Part shown: piece after piece, positions 25,733-34,159 of the stretch
Numbering within the stretch: position 1 is the first letter of the stretch
How the letters are laid out: each line of letters opens with the position of its first letter
NCBI GenBank assembly: GCA_024998565.1
Contig: JACOEM010000006.1
Coordinates: 186,001 to 250,000 of the forward strand
Reading direction: 5' to 3'
Length of the DNA: 64,000 nucleotides
Origin: Nitrospira sp.
GTDB lineage: Bacteria; Nitrospirota; Nitrospiria; Nitrospirales; Nitrospiraceae
Notes under the pieces: generated by a model
The model's database searches: none
What the model was told of the DNA's origin: nothing
What the model saw: the letters and a program-made list of their open reading frames with translations, nothing else
Position numbers and translations under genes: made by a program

Positions 25733-26662
25733 TTAGGGATTGTGCAGCAGTTTCCGGCACTCGGCTAGGAGATAGATCGGTCGCGTGTCCTTTCCTTTTT
25801 TATCCGGATTGTGGCCGATGGCCATGCCGGTCAACACCATGGTCGGGGGGCACATCCAATCGTAGGTGAGCATTTTGACGAGTGGAATCCCCGGTGGATA
25901 ACTGGGAATGATATCGGTCTCTCGAAAGTAGTTCTTGCTGGAATTGGGTGGATCAGACCGTTCGCCGTTCTCGATGGCTACGGCAGGGCCGTGCAGGAAA
26001 CGAAAACCGGAGAGTGCCTGCCTCGTGTTCGGAGAGTTTTCGTACTCCTTGATGCCGTAGAAGATTTCGATATCCGATCCGCTGACCTCGTACAATGTTC
26101 CTTCGCGCTCGTAGTTGAACAGGAAGTCGGTCTTCTCAGCAGGAGAAGCCAGTTTCCCGTCGGCCCCCAGATCTCTGCAGGAAAACCGGAACGATTGCCA
26201 TGTCCGATTGTTGATTTCCTTGATCGACGCTCCCGAGACCACCCCGTTCCGGAAGAGATCCAGGCAAGAGATGAACTTGCTCTCGACCACCGGGTTCGTG
26301 TGGTTCTCGAGATCGTTGCAAGCCACCCAGTGTGACCCGACGAACATTACTTTGATTTTATGCGGGACACAGCCCGCTACTACGAAGGTGCGACCGTCGT
26401 TGGAGGTGTATTGCTTGTCCTTGGCGTCCAGCGGAGTCTTGTCGATGTAGTACCCGGTTTCCTGATGGATCGTGGCGGTCACATCCGATCCGGTCTTGGC
26501 CCAGAAGCCGTCGGCGAGCACGATCCCCTCATGATGCTCGTAAAACGCGCCGGCGCCGGCAGCCACGGTCTCCTTTATCGTGAGGTCAGTCGCGCCGCAC
26601 ACCGAGGCCAGTCCGATAGACGCCAGTGTCATTGAGACGGAGGTCAGCAGCGATCGATCCAT
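25733..26662 (-). CDS. Secreted protein of unknown function
   Basis: 309 residues, ATG after GAGGAGATG. A signal peptide (residues 1-23, cleaved near VCGA) is followed by a mature part with at least seven cysteines (VAGCVPHKIK, SCLDL, FSCRDLG, DWMCPPT, AECRKL), likely forming disulfides in the periplasm or outside. No family is recognised. It is followed downstream on the opposite strand by the CSLREA gene, and lies 31 bases after the tail-fibre-like gene on the same strand, so the two may be expressed together. Confidence 0.7.
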   Translation of the reverse strand: MDRSLLTSVSMTLASIGLASVCGATDLTIKETVAAGAGAFYEHHEGIVLADGFWAKTGSDVTATIHQETGYYIDKTPLDAKDKQYTSNDGRTFVVAGCVPHKIKVMFVGSHWVACNDLENHTNPVVESKFISCLDLFRNGVVSGASIKEINNRTWQSFRFSCRDLGADGKLASPAEKTDFLFNYEREGTLYEVSGSDIEIFYGIKEYENSPNTRQALSGFRFLHGPAVAIENGERSDPPNSSKNYFRETDIIPSYPPGIPLVKMLTYDWMCPPTMVLTGMAIGHNPDKKGKDTRPIYLLAECRKLLHNP

Positions 26663-26693
26663 GGCATCTCCTCTCTGTGCCGTCCGCGGGCGC

Positions 26694-27443
26694 TCAGTGT
26701 CCGTCCTTGCGGGAGTGTGAAAGGTCGCGTGTCTGCTCCACTCGCGCGAGTTGTTGTTGCAGCGACTCAATGGTCTTGTGTTGCTCGATCAGATGCAGGG
26801 TCAGCTCCTCAATCTTGCGTAAGAGCCTGGCTTGCATGGCGCCAAGGCCGATGCCCTGCTGCTCCGCTTCAACGGCGCTGGGCATATCCGGCAGGTGGCG
26901 ATGGATCTTGATGAAGCCCTCGACCTCAGGGAGGGTCTTGAGCTGATAGTCGGGCTGAAACACGTAGTCTGCCCAGTCTTTGATCTGTCTGATCCGCACT
27001 TCTTCAGCCAGGATCTTTCCGCCCACCGCAAGCTGGTAGCCCGTGGGAAGCCGTTCAGTGAGATTGTTGACGCCGACGGCGATCCCGCGCCCAACGGCAA
27101 GGTCGTAGACCCCGTCCGGCACCAGGTCGGTTCTGCTGGCGGCGCCGCCCAGATACACTCGCTTGGTATCGGCCTGCAGGACTGTGGCCGTGGCGTCTCT
27201 GAAGGTCGAGCGAAGGCTCAGCAGAATCTCCTCATCGCCCGACAGGGGTCGTTGGAGTTCAAGAAGGGGTTTCTTGCCTCCGCCCGCCGGCGGCTCGAAA
27301 CCCAGGGCGACGCTTCCCGGTCGCCAGACGTTTCCGGTTGGATTCTGCGCGCCGCTCCATTGCTGGGCGTAGCCGGCGTTGTTCAGCGACCCGAGCAGCA
27401 GTAGAGTGGCACAGATCGTTTTCAGATAACTATACGTAGCCAT
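26694..27443 (-). CDS. Secreted protein with S74-like/tail-fibre C-terminal region
   Basis: 249 residues from the ATG with GGAGGTTCC; a longer open frame upstream lacks a ribosome site. Residues 1-26 form a signal peptide (cleaved at GYAQ). The C-terminal half reads GKILAEEVRIRQIKDWADYVF, LPEVEGFIKIHRHLPDMPS, then a coiled coil MQARLLRKIEELTLHLIEQ, the usual pattern of cell-surface or fibre proteins with an endosialidase-type chaperone tail. It may form trimeric surface fibres. Not of prophage origin on context, since no other phage gene is near. Its promoter region has an operator-like palindrome at 27567. Confidence 0.78.
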   Translation of the reverse strand: MATYSYLKTICATLLLLGSLNNAGYAQQWSGAQNPTGNVWRPGSVALGFEPPAGGGKKPLLELQRPLSGDEEILLSLRSTFRDATATVLQADTKRVYLGGAASRTDLVPDGVYDLAVGRGIAVGVNNLTERLPTGYQLAVGGKILAEEVRIRQIKDWADYVFQPDYQLKTLPEVEGFIKIHRHLPDMPSAVEAEQQGIGLGAMQARLLRKIEELTLHLIEQHKTIESLQQQLARVEQTRDLSHSRKDGH

Positions 27444-27566
27444 GCGGAACCTCCTCCATGAGTCGAATGTCGCGGACTGGCGCGTCGTGACCGAATGACG
27501 TCCAGGGTGGTAGCAAAGATCCTGCCGCATGGCTTTAGTGTACGGATTCTCCGTTTTATGTACGTA

Positions 27567-27579
27567 ATACACGGTGTAT
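27567..27579. promoter_or_regulatory. Operator-like palindrome upstream of fibre-type gene
   Basis: ATACAC-G-GTGTAT is a perfect palindrome with one centre base. It lies about 125 bases upstream of the gene starting at 27443 and 155 upstream of the divergent methyltransferase gene. A dimeric repressor could bind it; the regulator is unknown. Confidence 0.35.
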
Positions 27580-27732
27580 GGACGGTGAATGTCGCTGAGA
27601 CCTGTATCTCTCTCGATACGCTTCGTGCAGAAGAGATACGCCGGAGCCGGTCCGCCCTGCCGTCTGGTTGACAGCGCCCGCGTCCCCGCGTAGCCTCTTT
27701 TTATTTCTTCAATCATTGAAAGGACAGCAAAC

Positions 27733-28746
27733 ATGGCCACGCGGCATCTCGCTCCAGATCGGATCATGCAACTGGGGTTCGGCTTTTGGGGATCGAAGAC
27801 CTTGCTGAGCGCCGTCGAACTGGGACTGTTTACGGAACTCGCCAAACGGTCGCTCGATGCCAAGGCGCTTGCGAAGCGGCTGGAGCTGCATCCGCGAAGC
27901 GCGAGGGACTTTTTCGACGCATTGGTCGCTCTCGGGATGCTGAAGCGGGTGGGGACGCGTTATGCCAATACCTCTGAGACCGCGCTTTTTCTGGATCGCG
28001 CCAAACCGTCCTATGTCGGGGGCATACTCGAAATGGCCAACGTCAGGCTGTATCCGTTCTGGGGATCGCTCACGGAAGGGCTCCGGACCGGGAAGCCGCA
28101 GAATGAGGTGAAGACGGGAGAAGATTTCTTCGGCACGTTGTATGCGGATCCGCAGCGGCTGGAAGGATTTCTCAAAGCTATGACCGGGCTCAGTCAGGGC
28201 ACGGCGCGGGCCATCGCGGCCAAGTTCCCGTGGGCGCGGCATCGTTCCTTCGTCGATATCGGCTGCGCGCAGGGTGGTGTGGCGGCGGAGATCGCGCTGG
28301 CCCACAAGCATCTGTCGGGACAGGGGATGGATCTTCCGGTCGTGCGTCCGATCTTCGAGGCCTATGCGAAGTCCAGGAAGCTGGAGAAGCGGCTCGCGTT
28401 TCATGCGGGAGATTTCTTCAACGATGCGCTCCCGAAGGCCGATGTCCTCATCATGGGACACATCCTCCATGACTGGGATCTCAACGAGAAGATGATGCTG
28501 TTGCGCAAAGCCTACGCCGCGTTGCCCGCGGGCGGAGCGTTGATCGTCCATGAAGCGCTGATCGACGATGCCCGCAAACAGAATGCGTTCGGATTGTTGA
28601 TGAGCCTGAACATGCTGATCGAAACGCCCGGCGGATTCGATTTCACCGGCGCGGATTGCATTCAGTGGATGAAGAAGGCCGGCTTCAAGCGAACCAAGGT
28701 GGAAAAACTGGCGGGGCCGGATTCAATGGTGATCGCGATCAAATGA
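27733..28746 (+). CDS. SAM-dependent O-methyltransferase (acetylserotonin/hydroxyindole type)
   Basis: 337 residues, ATG after AAAGGACAGC. An N-terminal winged-helix dimerisation domain ([41 protein letters not shown]) is followed by a class I SAM methyltransferase fold: [19 protein letters not shown] (motif I, near residue 175), then the [20 protein letters not shown] stretch, where HDW is the family signature, and [14 protein letters not shown]. Such enzymes methylate hydroxyls of aromatic or polyketide small molecules. No biosynthetic cluster is seen next to it, so the substrate is unknown. Confidence 0.88.
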   Translation: MATRHLAPDRIMQLGFGFWGSKTLLSAVELGLFTELAKRSLDAKALAKRLELHPRSARDFFDALVALGMLKRVGTRYANTSETALFLDRAKPSYVGGILEMANVRLYPFWGSLTEGLRTGKPQNEVKTGEDFFGTLYADPQRLEGFLKAMTGLSQGTARAIAAKFPWARHRSFVDIGCAQGGVAAEIALAHKHLSGQGMDLPVVRPIFEAYAKSRKLEKRLAFHAGDFFNDALPKADVLIMGHILHDWDLNEKMMLLRKAYAALPAGGALIVHEALIDDARKQNAFGLLMSLNMLIETPGGFDFTGADCIQWMKKAGFKRTKVEKLAGPDSMVIAIK

Positions 28747-28805
28747 TGAAGCGAGGGTTCGGTGGGAAGTCGTGTGCGCGCGGCGAGTTTCTCCGTGCCG
28801 ACGCC

Positions 28806-28835
28806 TTGACAAGCGGGAACCGAGAAGCGTAGCTT
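28806..28835 (+). promoter_or_regulatory. Sigma-70-like promoter ahead of a short terminated transcript
   Basis: TTGACA at 28806-28811 is an exact -35; TAGCTT at 28830-28835 with 18-base spacing is an imperfect -10. It lies downstream of the methyltransferase stop and precedes no ORF before the terminator at 28882. Confidence 0.4.
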
Positions 28836-28841
28836 CACCCC

Positions 28842-28920
28842 GTTTCAACATACCAAGAGGCCAAAGAGCGTTCCGCTCCAGAGCCCGAACGACCCGTTGT
28901 TGGGTGGTTCGGGCTTTTTT
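28842..28920 (+). ncRNA. Candidate small RNA of about 80 nt
   Basis: A promoter-like TTGACA-N18-TAGCTT and a strong intrinsic terminator delimit about 80 nt with no open reading frame of note. It could be a trans-acting small RNA or a leader of the gene at 28973 that ends early. Evidence is only from layout; no known RNA family was recognised. Confidence 0.35.
28882..28920 (+). terminator. Rho-independent terminator
   Basis: AGCCCGAAC pairs perfectly with GTTCGGGCT (28907-28915), with inner ACCC/GGGT pairing, and is followed by TTTTTT. It is the only classical intrinsic terminator I found in the window, and lies between the methyltransferase gene and the gene at 28973. Confidence 0.9.
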
Positions 28921-28972
28921 ATTGTCCATAGCCATGGGCGACGCAGTCCCATGCATGTCGGTGAGGTCTTCT

Positions 28973-29839
28973 ATGTCTCGACAGCACGTTCTCCGTTATT
29001 TCCTGCTGCTTGCCGGTTGGTCGGCGCTGCTTGTTCCTGTGAGTGATAGCCATGCGGAGTATGAAGTCATCGACGTGTCGGACGGAGGCACGATTAAGGG
29101 GCAAGCCATCTGGAAAGGGGCGATCCCCGACGTTCCGCCGCTGAAGGTCTTTGCCGATCTGGACACCTGCGGGACGCAGGTGCCCTCGCCGGTTCTCCGG
29201 ATCGATCCGGCCACGAACGGAGTCCAAGACGTGCTCGTGTATCTCGAGCGGGTCGAGCGGGGAAAAACGGCCGAGACAGCATACCGGCTCCCGATGGGTG
29301 CCCATAGGGGGGAGACCACGGCGCGACCCTGTCAGTTTCAGCACTCTGTGTTTCCGTTTGTCCGTACGACCGCCGTTGCACTGATCAATCGTGAGCCGGT
29401 GCTCCACAATCCGCACTTCTTCAGCGACAAACAGGCCAGCCTCTTTAACCTCGCGATGCCGACCGCGGACCGGGAATTGACGACGACGTTGCTGCGCGCG
29501 CGCGGCGTCGGGCTGCGGCTGCAATGTGACGTGCACGTCCATATGAACGCTTGGGCAGCGGCGTTCGACCATCCCTATTTCACCGTGACCGATGAGCATG
29601 GACGCTTCGAAATCAGCGGTGTTCCATCGGGCTCCTACACGTTGGTCGCCTGGCATTCCGGCTACAACATCGTGAAGTTCGCCTCCTTCCGTCCGGTTTA
29701 CGACGAGCCTCATGTTGTCCGGCACACGGTGACGATCACGCCGAAAGAGCAGGTGGAGCATCGGTTTGAGTTTCCTGTCCGATCGGTGGAGGTCGATTGG
29801 AAGATCGCCGGCGGGGCAGATGAACATCCACCGGAATAA
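28973..29839 (+). CDS. Secreted protein with carboxypeptidase-regulatory-like domain
   Basis: 288 residues from the ATG preceded by GGTGAGG; the frame is open upstream but without ribosome site. A signal peptide (cleaved after SHA) precedes a beta-sandwich-like mature part that begins VIDVSDGGTIKGQAIWKG. The later block LQCDVHVHMNAWAAAF plus FEISGVPSGSYTLVAWHSGY is typical of plastocyanin-like/carboxypeptidase-regulatory domain proteins found beside cytochromes; the Cys and three His could ligate copper. It precedes, by 77 bases, the single-heme barrel-like protein, and probably works with it in periplasmic redox or metal handling. Confidence 0.78.
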   Translation: MSRQHVLRYFLLLAGWSALLVPVSDSHAEYEVIDVSDGGTIKGQAIWKGAIPDVPPLKVFADLDTCGTQVPSPVLRIDPATNGVQDVLVYLERVERGKTAETAYRLPMGAHRGETTARPCQFQHSVFPFVRTTAVALINREPVLHNPHFFSDKQASLFNLAMPTADRELTTTLLRARGVGLRLQCDVHVHMNAWAAAFDHPYFTVTDEHGRFEISGVPSGSYTLVAWHSGYNIVKFASFRPVYDEPHVVRHTVTITPKEQVEHRFEFPVRSVEVDWKIAGGADEHPPE

Positions 29840-29916
29840 TCGATGGCTGAAACAGCTGGCCGGTGACGCCGGCCGGACCGCGGGTCGTACGGTTCGTAGA
29901 GGGGGGTACTGATTCG

Positions 29917-31383
29917 ATGCAGACATCAAGGTTACGTGCAAGGACCGCAATCGTGATGGTCATTGCCCTCATCGCGCTGATGAGTTATGAACTGAGTGGG
30001 CTGGTTCCGCGGGCCGATGCGATTCCCGCCTTCGCACGCAAATACGATTTCAAATGCAACGTCTGCCACGTGCCGGGTTTTCCGAAACTGAACGACTTCG
30101 GCAATCTGTTCAGGGACCGTGGCTACCAGTTGGGGTCGGATGCGGACTCGCCCGTCCATGAAGGGATCGGCATGGGCTATTGGCCGGTCTCGCTGCGGAC
30201 GACCGTGGGGTATCAGGCCGCGAATGTGCGAACGGACGGAAGCGGGGTGACGACAGGCGGCTTCGGGTTTACCGGACTGGACCTGCTGAGTTTCGGCACG
30301 CTGGACCGCAATCTCGCATTCGGCGTCGTGTTCACGCCGGGGCTAGGCAGCGCAGGGTTCGGGACGGGGGCGTCGGACGGTGACCTGGAGAGCGCGTTCG
30401 TCCGCCTCATGAGGCTCGAACGGTTCGTAGGGGTGAAGAGCGCGAGCGGCGATTACCTGTTGAACCTCAAGGTCGGGAAATTCGAACTCGACCTGCCGTT
30501 CAGCGAAAAGCGCAGCCCGACTCTGAACACCACCTTTGCGATGTACCATTACATGCCGGGAACGCCCTACACGGCGACCATCGGCGGCACCTCTACCAGT
30601 TCGTACCTCAATCCCAATACCTTTGCCATCGGGGAGAATCAGCCCGGTGCGGAACTCTCCGGTATCAAGAAGACCTCGATGACCGACGGCTACTTCCGCT
30701 ACTCTTTCTCCGCATTGGCCACAAACACGTTTTCCGGCCCGCTGAGTGGTTGTCCGTCAGGCACCACCTGTGGAACGGGTGGAAAGAACGTCAATTTTTA
30801 CGGCCACGTCACCCAATCGTTCGGCGGGTATGGCATCGTGACCGGCCAACGAATCGGTCTCTTCGGTGCCTACGGGACGGCACCGACGCTGGTCAATCCC
30901 ACCTGTCCGACTTGCCAGGCCGTGGCGGGCAGCGGGCAGCCGTTCAGCCGTTTCGGCGTGGATGTCAGTCTGACGTTGAACGGAGAGTGGAACCTCTTTG
31001 GCGCGTGGATGATGGGAAACGACAGCAAGAATATGTTCGTCTCGCAAGGCATTGCGGATGCGCAGAATGCATCATGGAACGGCGCCTTTGTCGAACTCGA
31101 TTATGCGCCCGCCCTGCTCCCCCTGCTGAATATGCCGGACTGGTTTTTTGCCTACCGGTATGATCTCATTCGTAACAACCGGCAGGGCGATCCGACATTC
31201 GCCAAGAACTATAACAACGTCGATTCACATACGTTTCTGGTGCGGTACTTCATCCATCATTCCACCAGGACCGACCTGGCGCTGCATGCCGAGTACAATA
31301 CCTACCGTACGACCGGTGTCGGCGCCAACGGCGGCGATCTCCTGGGGCAAACGATGCTGATCGGATTCGACTTTGCCTACTGA
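29917..31383 (+). CDS. Single-heme cytochrome with barrel-like C-terminal part
   Basis: 488 residues, ATG after AGAGGGGGG. A signal anchor (residues 8-34, up to ADA) is followed at once by the heme motif CNVCH at 47-51, in a KYDFKCNVCHVPGFPKLN context that I associate with outer-membrane electron-transfer proteins. The other 420 residues alternate hydrophobic/polar strands with aromatic girdle ends, end in a strand with final aromatic residues (LIGFDFAY), and look like an outer-membrane beta barrel. It could carry electrons across the outer membrane or bind a metal. It is downstream of the copper-type protein at 28973. The barrel is inferred from pattern only. Confidence 0.75.
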   Translation: MQTSRLRARTAIVMVIALIALMSYELSGLVPRADAIPAFARKYDFKCNVCHVPGFPKLNDFGNLFRDRGYQLGSDADSPVHEGIGMGYWPVSLRTTVGYQAANVRTDGSGVTTGGFGFTGLDLLSFGTLDRNLAFGVVFTPGLGSAGFGTGASDGDLESAFVRLMRLERFVGVKSASGDYLLNLKVGKFELDLPFSEKRSPTLNTTFAMYHYMPGTPYTATIGGTSTSSYLNPNTFAIGENQPGAELSGIKKTSMTDGYFRYSFSALATNTFSGPLSGCPSGTTCGTGGKNVNFYGHVTQSFGGYGIVTGQRIGLFGAYGTAPTLVNPTCPTCQAVAGSGQPFSRFGVDVSLTLNGEWNLFGAWMMGNDSKNMFVSQGIADAQNASWNGAFVELDYAPALLPLLNMPDWFFAYRYDLIRNNRQGDPTFAKNYNNVDSHTFLVRYFIHHSTRTDLALHAEYNTYRTTGVGANGGDLLGQTMLIGFDFAY

Positions 31384-31416
31384 GCGCAGAGCCGGGGAAG
31401 GACGGCGATTTTCAGG

Positions 31417-32241
31417 ATGAAGAAGCGGGTCTTTCGATGGCGAGGTGCCGCCGCTGTGTTGGCCGGATGCCTGGCTTTGGTCGGCTGTTCGACTGTGGGG
31501 CCAGGCATGGGAAAGACCTGCTTCTCGTGCGACGAGCAGCGATTGGTGAGACTTGTGCCACTTGCACACATCTCGGGGGCTGATCAGGGTGGGAGGTTCC
31601 GGCATCCGTTGGATTTGACACTTGCGGAGTGGGAGGCAACGGCACGAAGTGTGATGGTACGTAGTGTTCACAGTCCCTTGCTCGGGCCATCGTACCAGGG
31701 AGCCACAGAGCCGCTGTTTCTCGACGAAGAGGTCCGCTATCTGGGAGCTTCGCTGCAACAAGCGTTTCAGCAGGCAACGGCGCAAGAACAGGTCGTCTTT
31801 GCCTTGGCGAGGCCGTCGGAGGCGGGGTTGGACCAGTTGACCTCCGGAGCCTGGTTTGTCGAGGCGGGGCGAATCCATCTACGGTTGGCCAATTGCCGGG
31901 TCGCCGTGACTATCCCCTCGATCAGGAGGCAGATCTGGAAAGATCCGTTGTTTGCGCAAACCGGAACGTTCTACGAAATGGTGCCGGGTGAGCGGCAGGC
32001 CTTGGTGACCCCTTCACGGGCCGGAGGCAATCCCTTTCGTCCGGAGCCGGTCGAACTCGCGATCGATTATCACGGCACGACCGGAGAGGAGGCGCCGGCT
32101 TCTTCGGGCAGTGCTTTCCCGTCGGCTCCAGTCCGGTTGTTGGAGGAGCAGCTTGGCTTGCTGAAGCGCCTTCGTGAGCAGGGCGTGATTACGGAGGAAG
32201 AGTACCGATCGAAGAAACAACAACTCCTGGATCGTCTGTAA
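31417..32241 (+). CDS. Lipoprotein with C-terminal SHOCT domain
   Basis: 274 residues. The lipobox LVGC follows a hydrophobic stretch; Cys, Ser and Thr follow, favouring the outer membrane. The middle (residues 60-190) has no known domain but two Cys in CFSCDEQ. The last 30 residues, LLKRLREQGVITEEEYRSKK, are a clear SHOCT domain, a short helical oligomerisation module. It follows the heme protein with 33 bases between, so it may belong to that group. The function is unknown. Confidence 0.8.
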   Translation: MKKRVFRWRGAAAVLAGCLALVGCSTVGPGMGKTCFSCDEQRLVRLVPLAHISGADQGGRFRHPLDLTLAEWEATARSVMVRSVHSPLLGPSYQGATEPLFLDEEVRYLGASLQQAFQQATAQEQVVFALARPSEAGLDQLTSGAWFVEAGRIHLRLANCRVAVTIPSIRRQIWKDPLFAQTGTFYEMVPGERQALVTPSRAGGNPFRPEPVELAIDYHGTTGEEAPASSGSAFPSAPVRLLEEQLGLLKRLREQGVITEEEYRSKKQQLLDRL

Positions 32242-32361
32242 GTGTGGGTATCTTTCCTGCCGGACTGAAGAGACTGGGGTGGGTGGCAGGAGAGAAACCT
32301 GATTTGTCCCTCGCTCTTCGGCTAAGATGCGGGGAATGAATGCCCATGCGAAAGGAATCTC

Positions 32362-33165
32362 ATGAGCATGCCCTCCACTCCGGCCTCTCCTCGCTGGTCT
32401 CTTCCAAAACAGGATGACTGGTCGACTCCCTTTGCCGAGGTCTTGCTGGAGCAGCTGGATCTGCGTCCGGGCCTGACGATTCTTGATATCGCGTCGGGAC
32501 ACGGCATTCCGGCCTTCTATCTGGCGGAGCAGGTCGGTGAGGCCGGCACCGTGGTCGGTATCGATGCCAGCCGTAGCCAGGTCGCGAGTGCGCGCGCCGT
32601 TCAGCGGGGTGAGCTTCCCTGGCTGCGGTTCGAATGTCAGGATATGCGTGCCATGCCTGCATCGCTCCCCGCCTTTCAACGTATCACCGGCAATCTCTCC
32701 GTCATGTTTCTGCGCCCGAACCGCTTTGAGGCGATGCGCGGATTGCTCGACCATCTGGAACCGGGCGGTCAGGTGGTGTTGACGTTCCCTTCCCTCGGCA
32801 CGTTCGACTCCATCTGGTGCCGGATCGATCAGGAAATGGGGCGATACGGACTTGTCATCGAGCGGGAACGATTGGCGGCCCACGTGGCGGAGCGGCCTTC
32901 GGCGGCAGAGGCGCGTGGATGGCTGGAGCGGCTTGAACTGGAGCGAATCGTCGTCGTCGAGCAGCCGTTGGAGGTTGTCAGCGAGGCTGGTCAACGGTTT
33001 CTCCGGCATCCGCTCCTCCGAGGCGGCTTTCTCGACGATGCCTATGAATGTTTCGACGATCAGCGGCTGGCGGAGGAGGTGATGACGTGCGTCTCACTGG
33101 ATCTGGAGAGTATGACTCCGTTGATCGCCCAGCGATGTGTGCTGGCCGGCTGGAAACGGGTTTAG
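32362..33165 (+). CDS. Class I SAM-dependent methyltransferase
   Basis: 267 residues, ATG after AAAGGAATC. Motif I is LDIASGHGIPAFYLA (about residues 40-54), followed by GIDASRSQV (motif II Asp at the adenosine ribose) and the acidic stretch CQDMRAMPASLPAF. The C-terminal third (EARGWLERLELERIVV) fits UbiE/COQ5-like methyltransferases. The substrate is not readable from the sequence. It is convergent with the TerC gene (19 bases). Confidence 0.85.
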   Translation: MSMPSTPASPRWSLPKQDDWSTPFAEVLLEQLDLRPGLTILDIASGHGIPAFYLAEQVGEAGTVVGIDASRSQVASARAVQRGELPWLRFECQDMRAMPASLPAFQRITGNLSVMFLRPNRFEAMRGLLDHLEPGGQVVLTFPSLGTFDSIWCRIDQEMGRYGLVIERERLAAHVAERPSAAEARGWLERLELERIVVVEQPLEVVSEAGQRFLRHPLLRGGFLDDAYECFDDQRLAEEVMTCVSLDLESMTPLIAQRCVLAGWKRV

Positions 33166-33184
33166 CCGAACGAATGCTGCTGAG

Positions 33185-33961
33185 TCACGCGCCCTGCGGC
33201 CGCTGATCGCTGGGGTAGCGGCTGTGGAGTTTGACCGGCGCCGCTCGCTTTTTTCGCATGCGAATGTTGAGCATTTCGACCGTGACGGAGAAGGCCATGG
33301 AGAAGTAAATATAGCCTTTCGGCACGTGCACGTCGAACCCTTCGACCATCAAGGTCACACCCACGAGAATTAGAAACGAGAGAGCCAGAATTTTGATCGT
33401 GGGGTGTTCATCCACAAAATCCCCGATGGCTTTGGCTGCCATCAACATCACTACCACGGCGAGAATGATGGCGACTGCCATGATCGAGACATGTTCGACC
33501 AAGCCGACCGCCGTAATCACCGAATCCAACGAAAAGACGATATCCAGGAGCGCGATCTGAACGAGCACCATCCCCAGGCTGGCAGCGGCGGCCGGGGTCT
33601 CGCCGCCCTCGATCCCCTCCAGGCTGTTGTGGATTTCGTGCGTGGCCTTGGCCATGAGGAACAGGCCGCCGCCGACCAGAATCAGATCCCGCCCGGACAC
33701 GCCGTGGCCCAAGATCGTCACCCAGGGATGGGTGAGTCCCATGACCCAGGAGATGGAAAACAAGAGTCCCAGGCGCGCCATCATGGCCAGGCCTAAGCCC
33801 ACTCGGCGTGCGACGGCGCGTTGATGCTCGGGGAGCCGTCCGACGAGGACGGAGAGAAAGATAATGTTGTCGATCCCCAGCACGATTTCCAGCGCGGTCA
33901 AGGTTCCCAGGGCGATCCATATTTCCGGATTGGCAAGCCAGTCCAACATCAGCGGCTCCAT
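33185..33961 (-). CDS. TerC-family integral membrane protein
   Basis: 258 residues, about seven hydrophobic helices. The family hallmark EIVLGIDNIIFLSVL lies at residues 23-37, followed by RRVGLGLAMMARLGLLFSI and LLDIVFSLDSVITAVG, the second copy of the acidic site. TerC/YkoY/Alx proteins are linked to metal (Mn) export and to tellurite or pH stress; here a Mn or general divalent-cation role is the best guess. The start is uncertain: no ribosome site is visible. It ends with a short basic tail. Confidence 0.9.
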   Translation of the reverse strand: MEPLMLDWLANPEIWIALGTLTALEIVLGIDNIIFLSVLVGRLPEHQRAVARRVGLGLAMMARLGLLFSISWVMGLTHPWVTILGHGVSGRDLILVGGGLFLMAKATHEIHNSLEGIEGGETPAAAASLGMVLVQIALLDIVFSLDSVITAVGLVEHVSIMAVAIILAVVVMLMAAKAIGDFVDEHPTIKILALSFLILVGVTLMVEGFDVHVPKGYIYFSMAFSVTVEMLNIRMRKKRAAPVKLHSRYPSDQRPQGA

Positions 33962-34159
33962 TCGTGAAAGAGAGGGCGAGCGGGTCGCTCTATCATGCGA
34001 GGATGTGTAGCATACGATACGTATCGAGGAAGTCTACCGTTCCAGGCGGGTCTGCGCAATGAAAACCAGTCGATAGGCGGTGTGGCACGAACGAATGGAT
34101 CGACCGCGGAGGTGGCTGAGGGAACGGCGTTCCGTCTGGAAGAGTCGGAGGCGTGCCGG

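Noticed and set aside
27513-27527. Sigma-54-like CGGCAG-N5-TTGC upstream of the fibre-type gene
   Set aside because: Two mismatches in the -24 part; kept only as a note.
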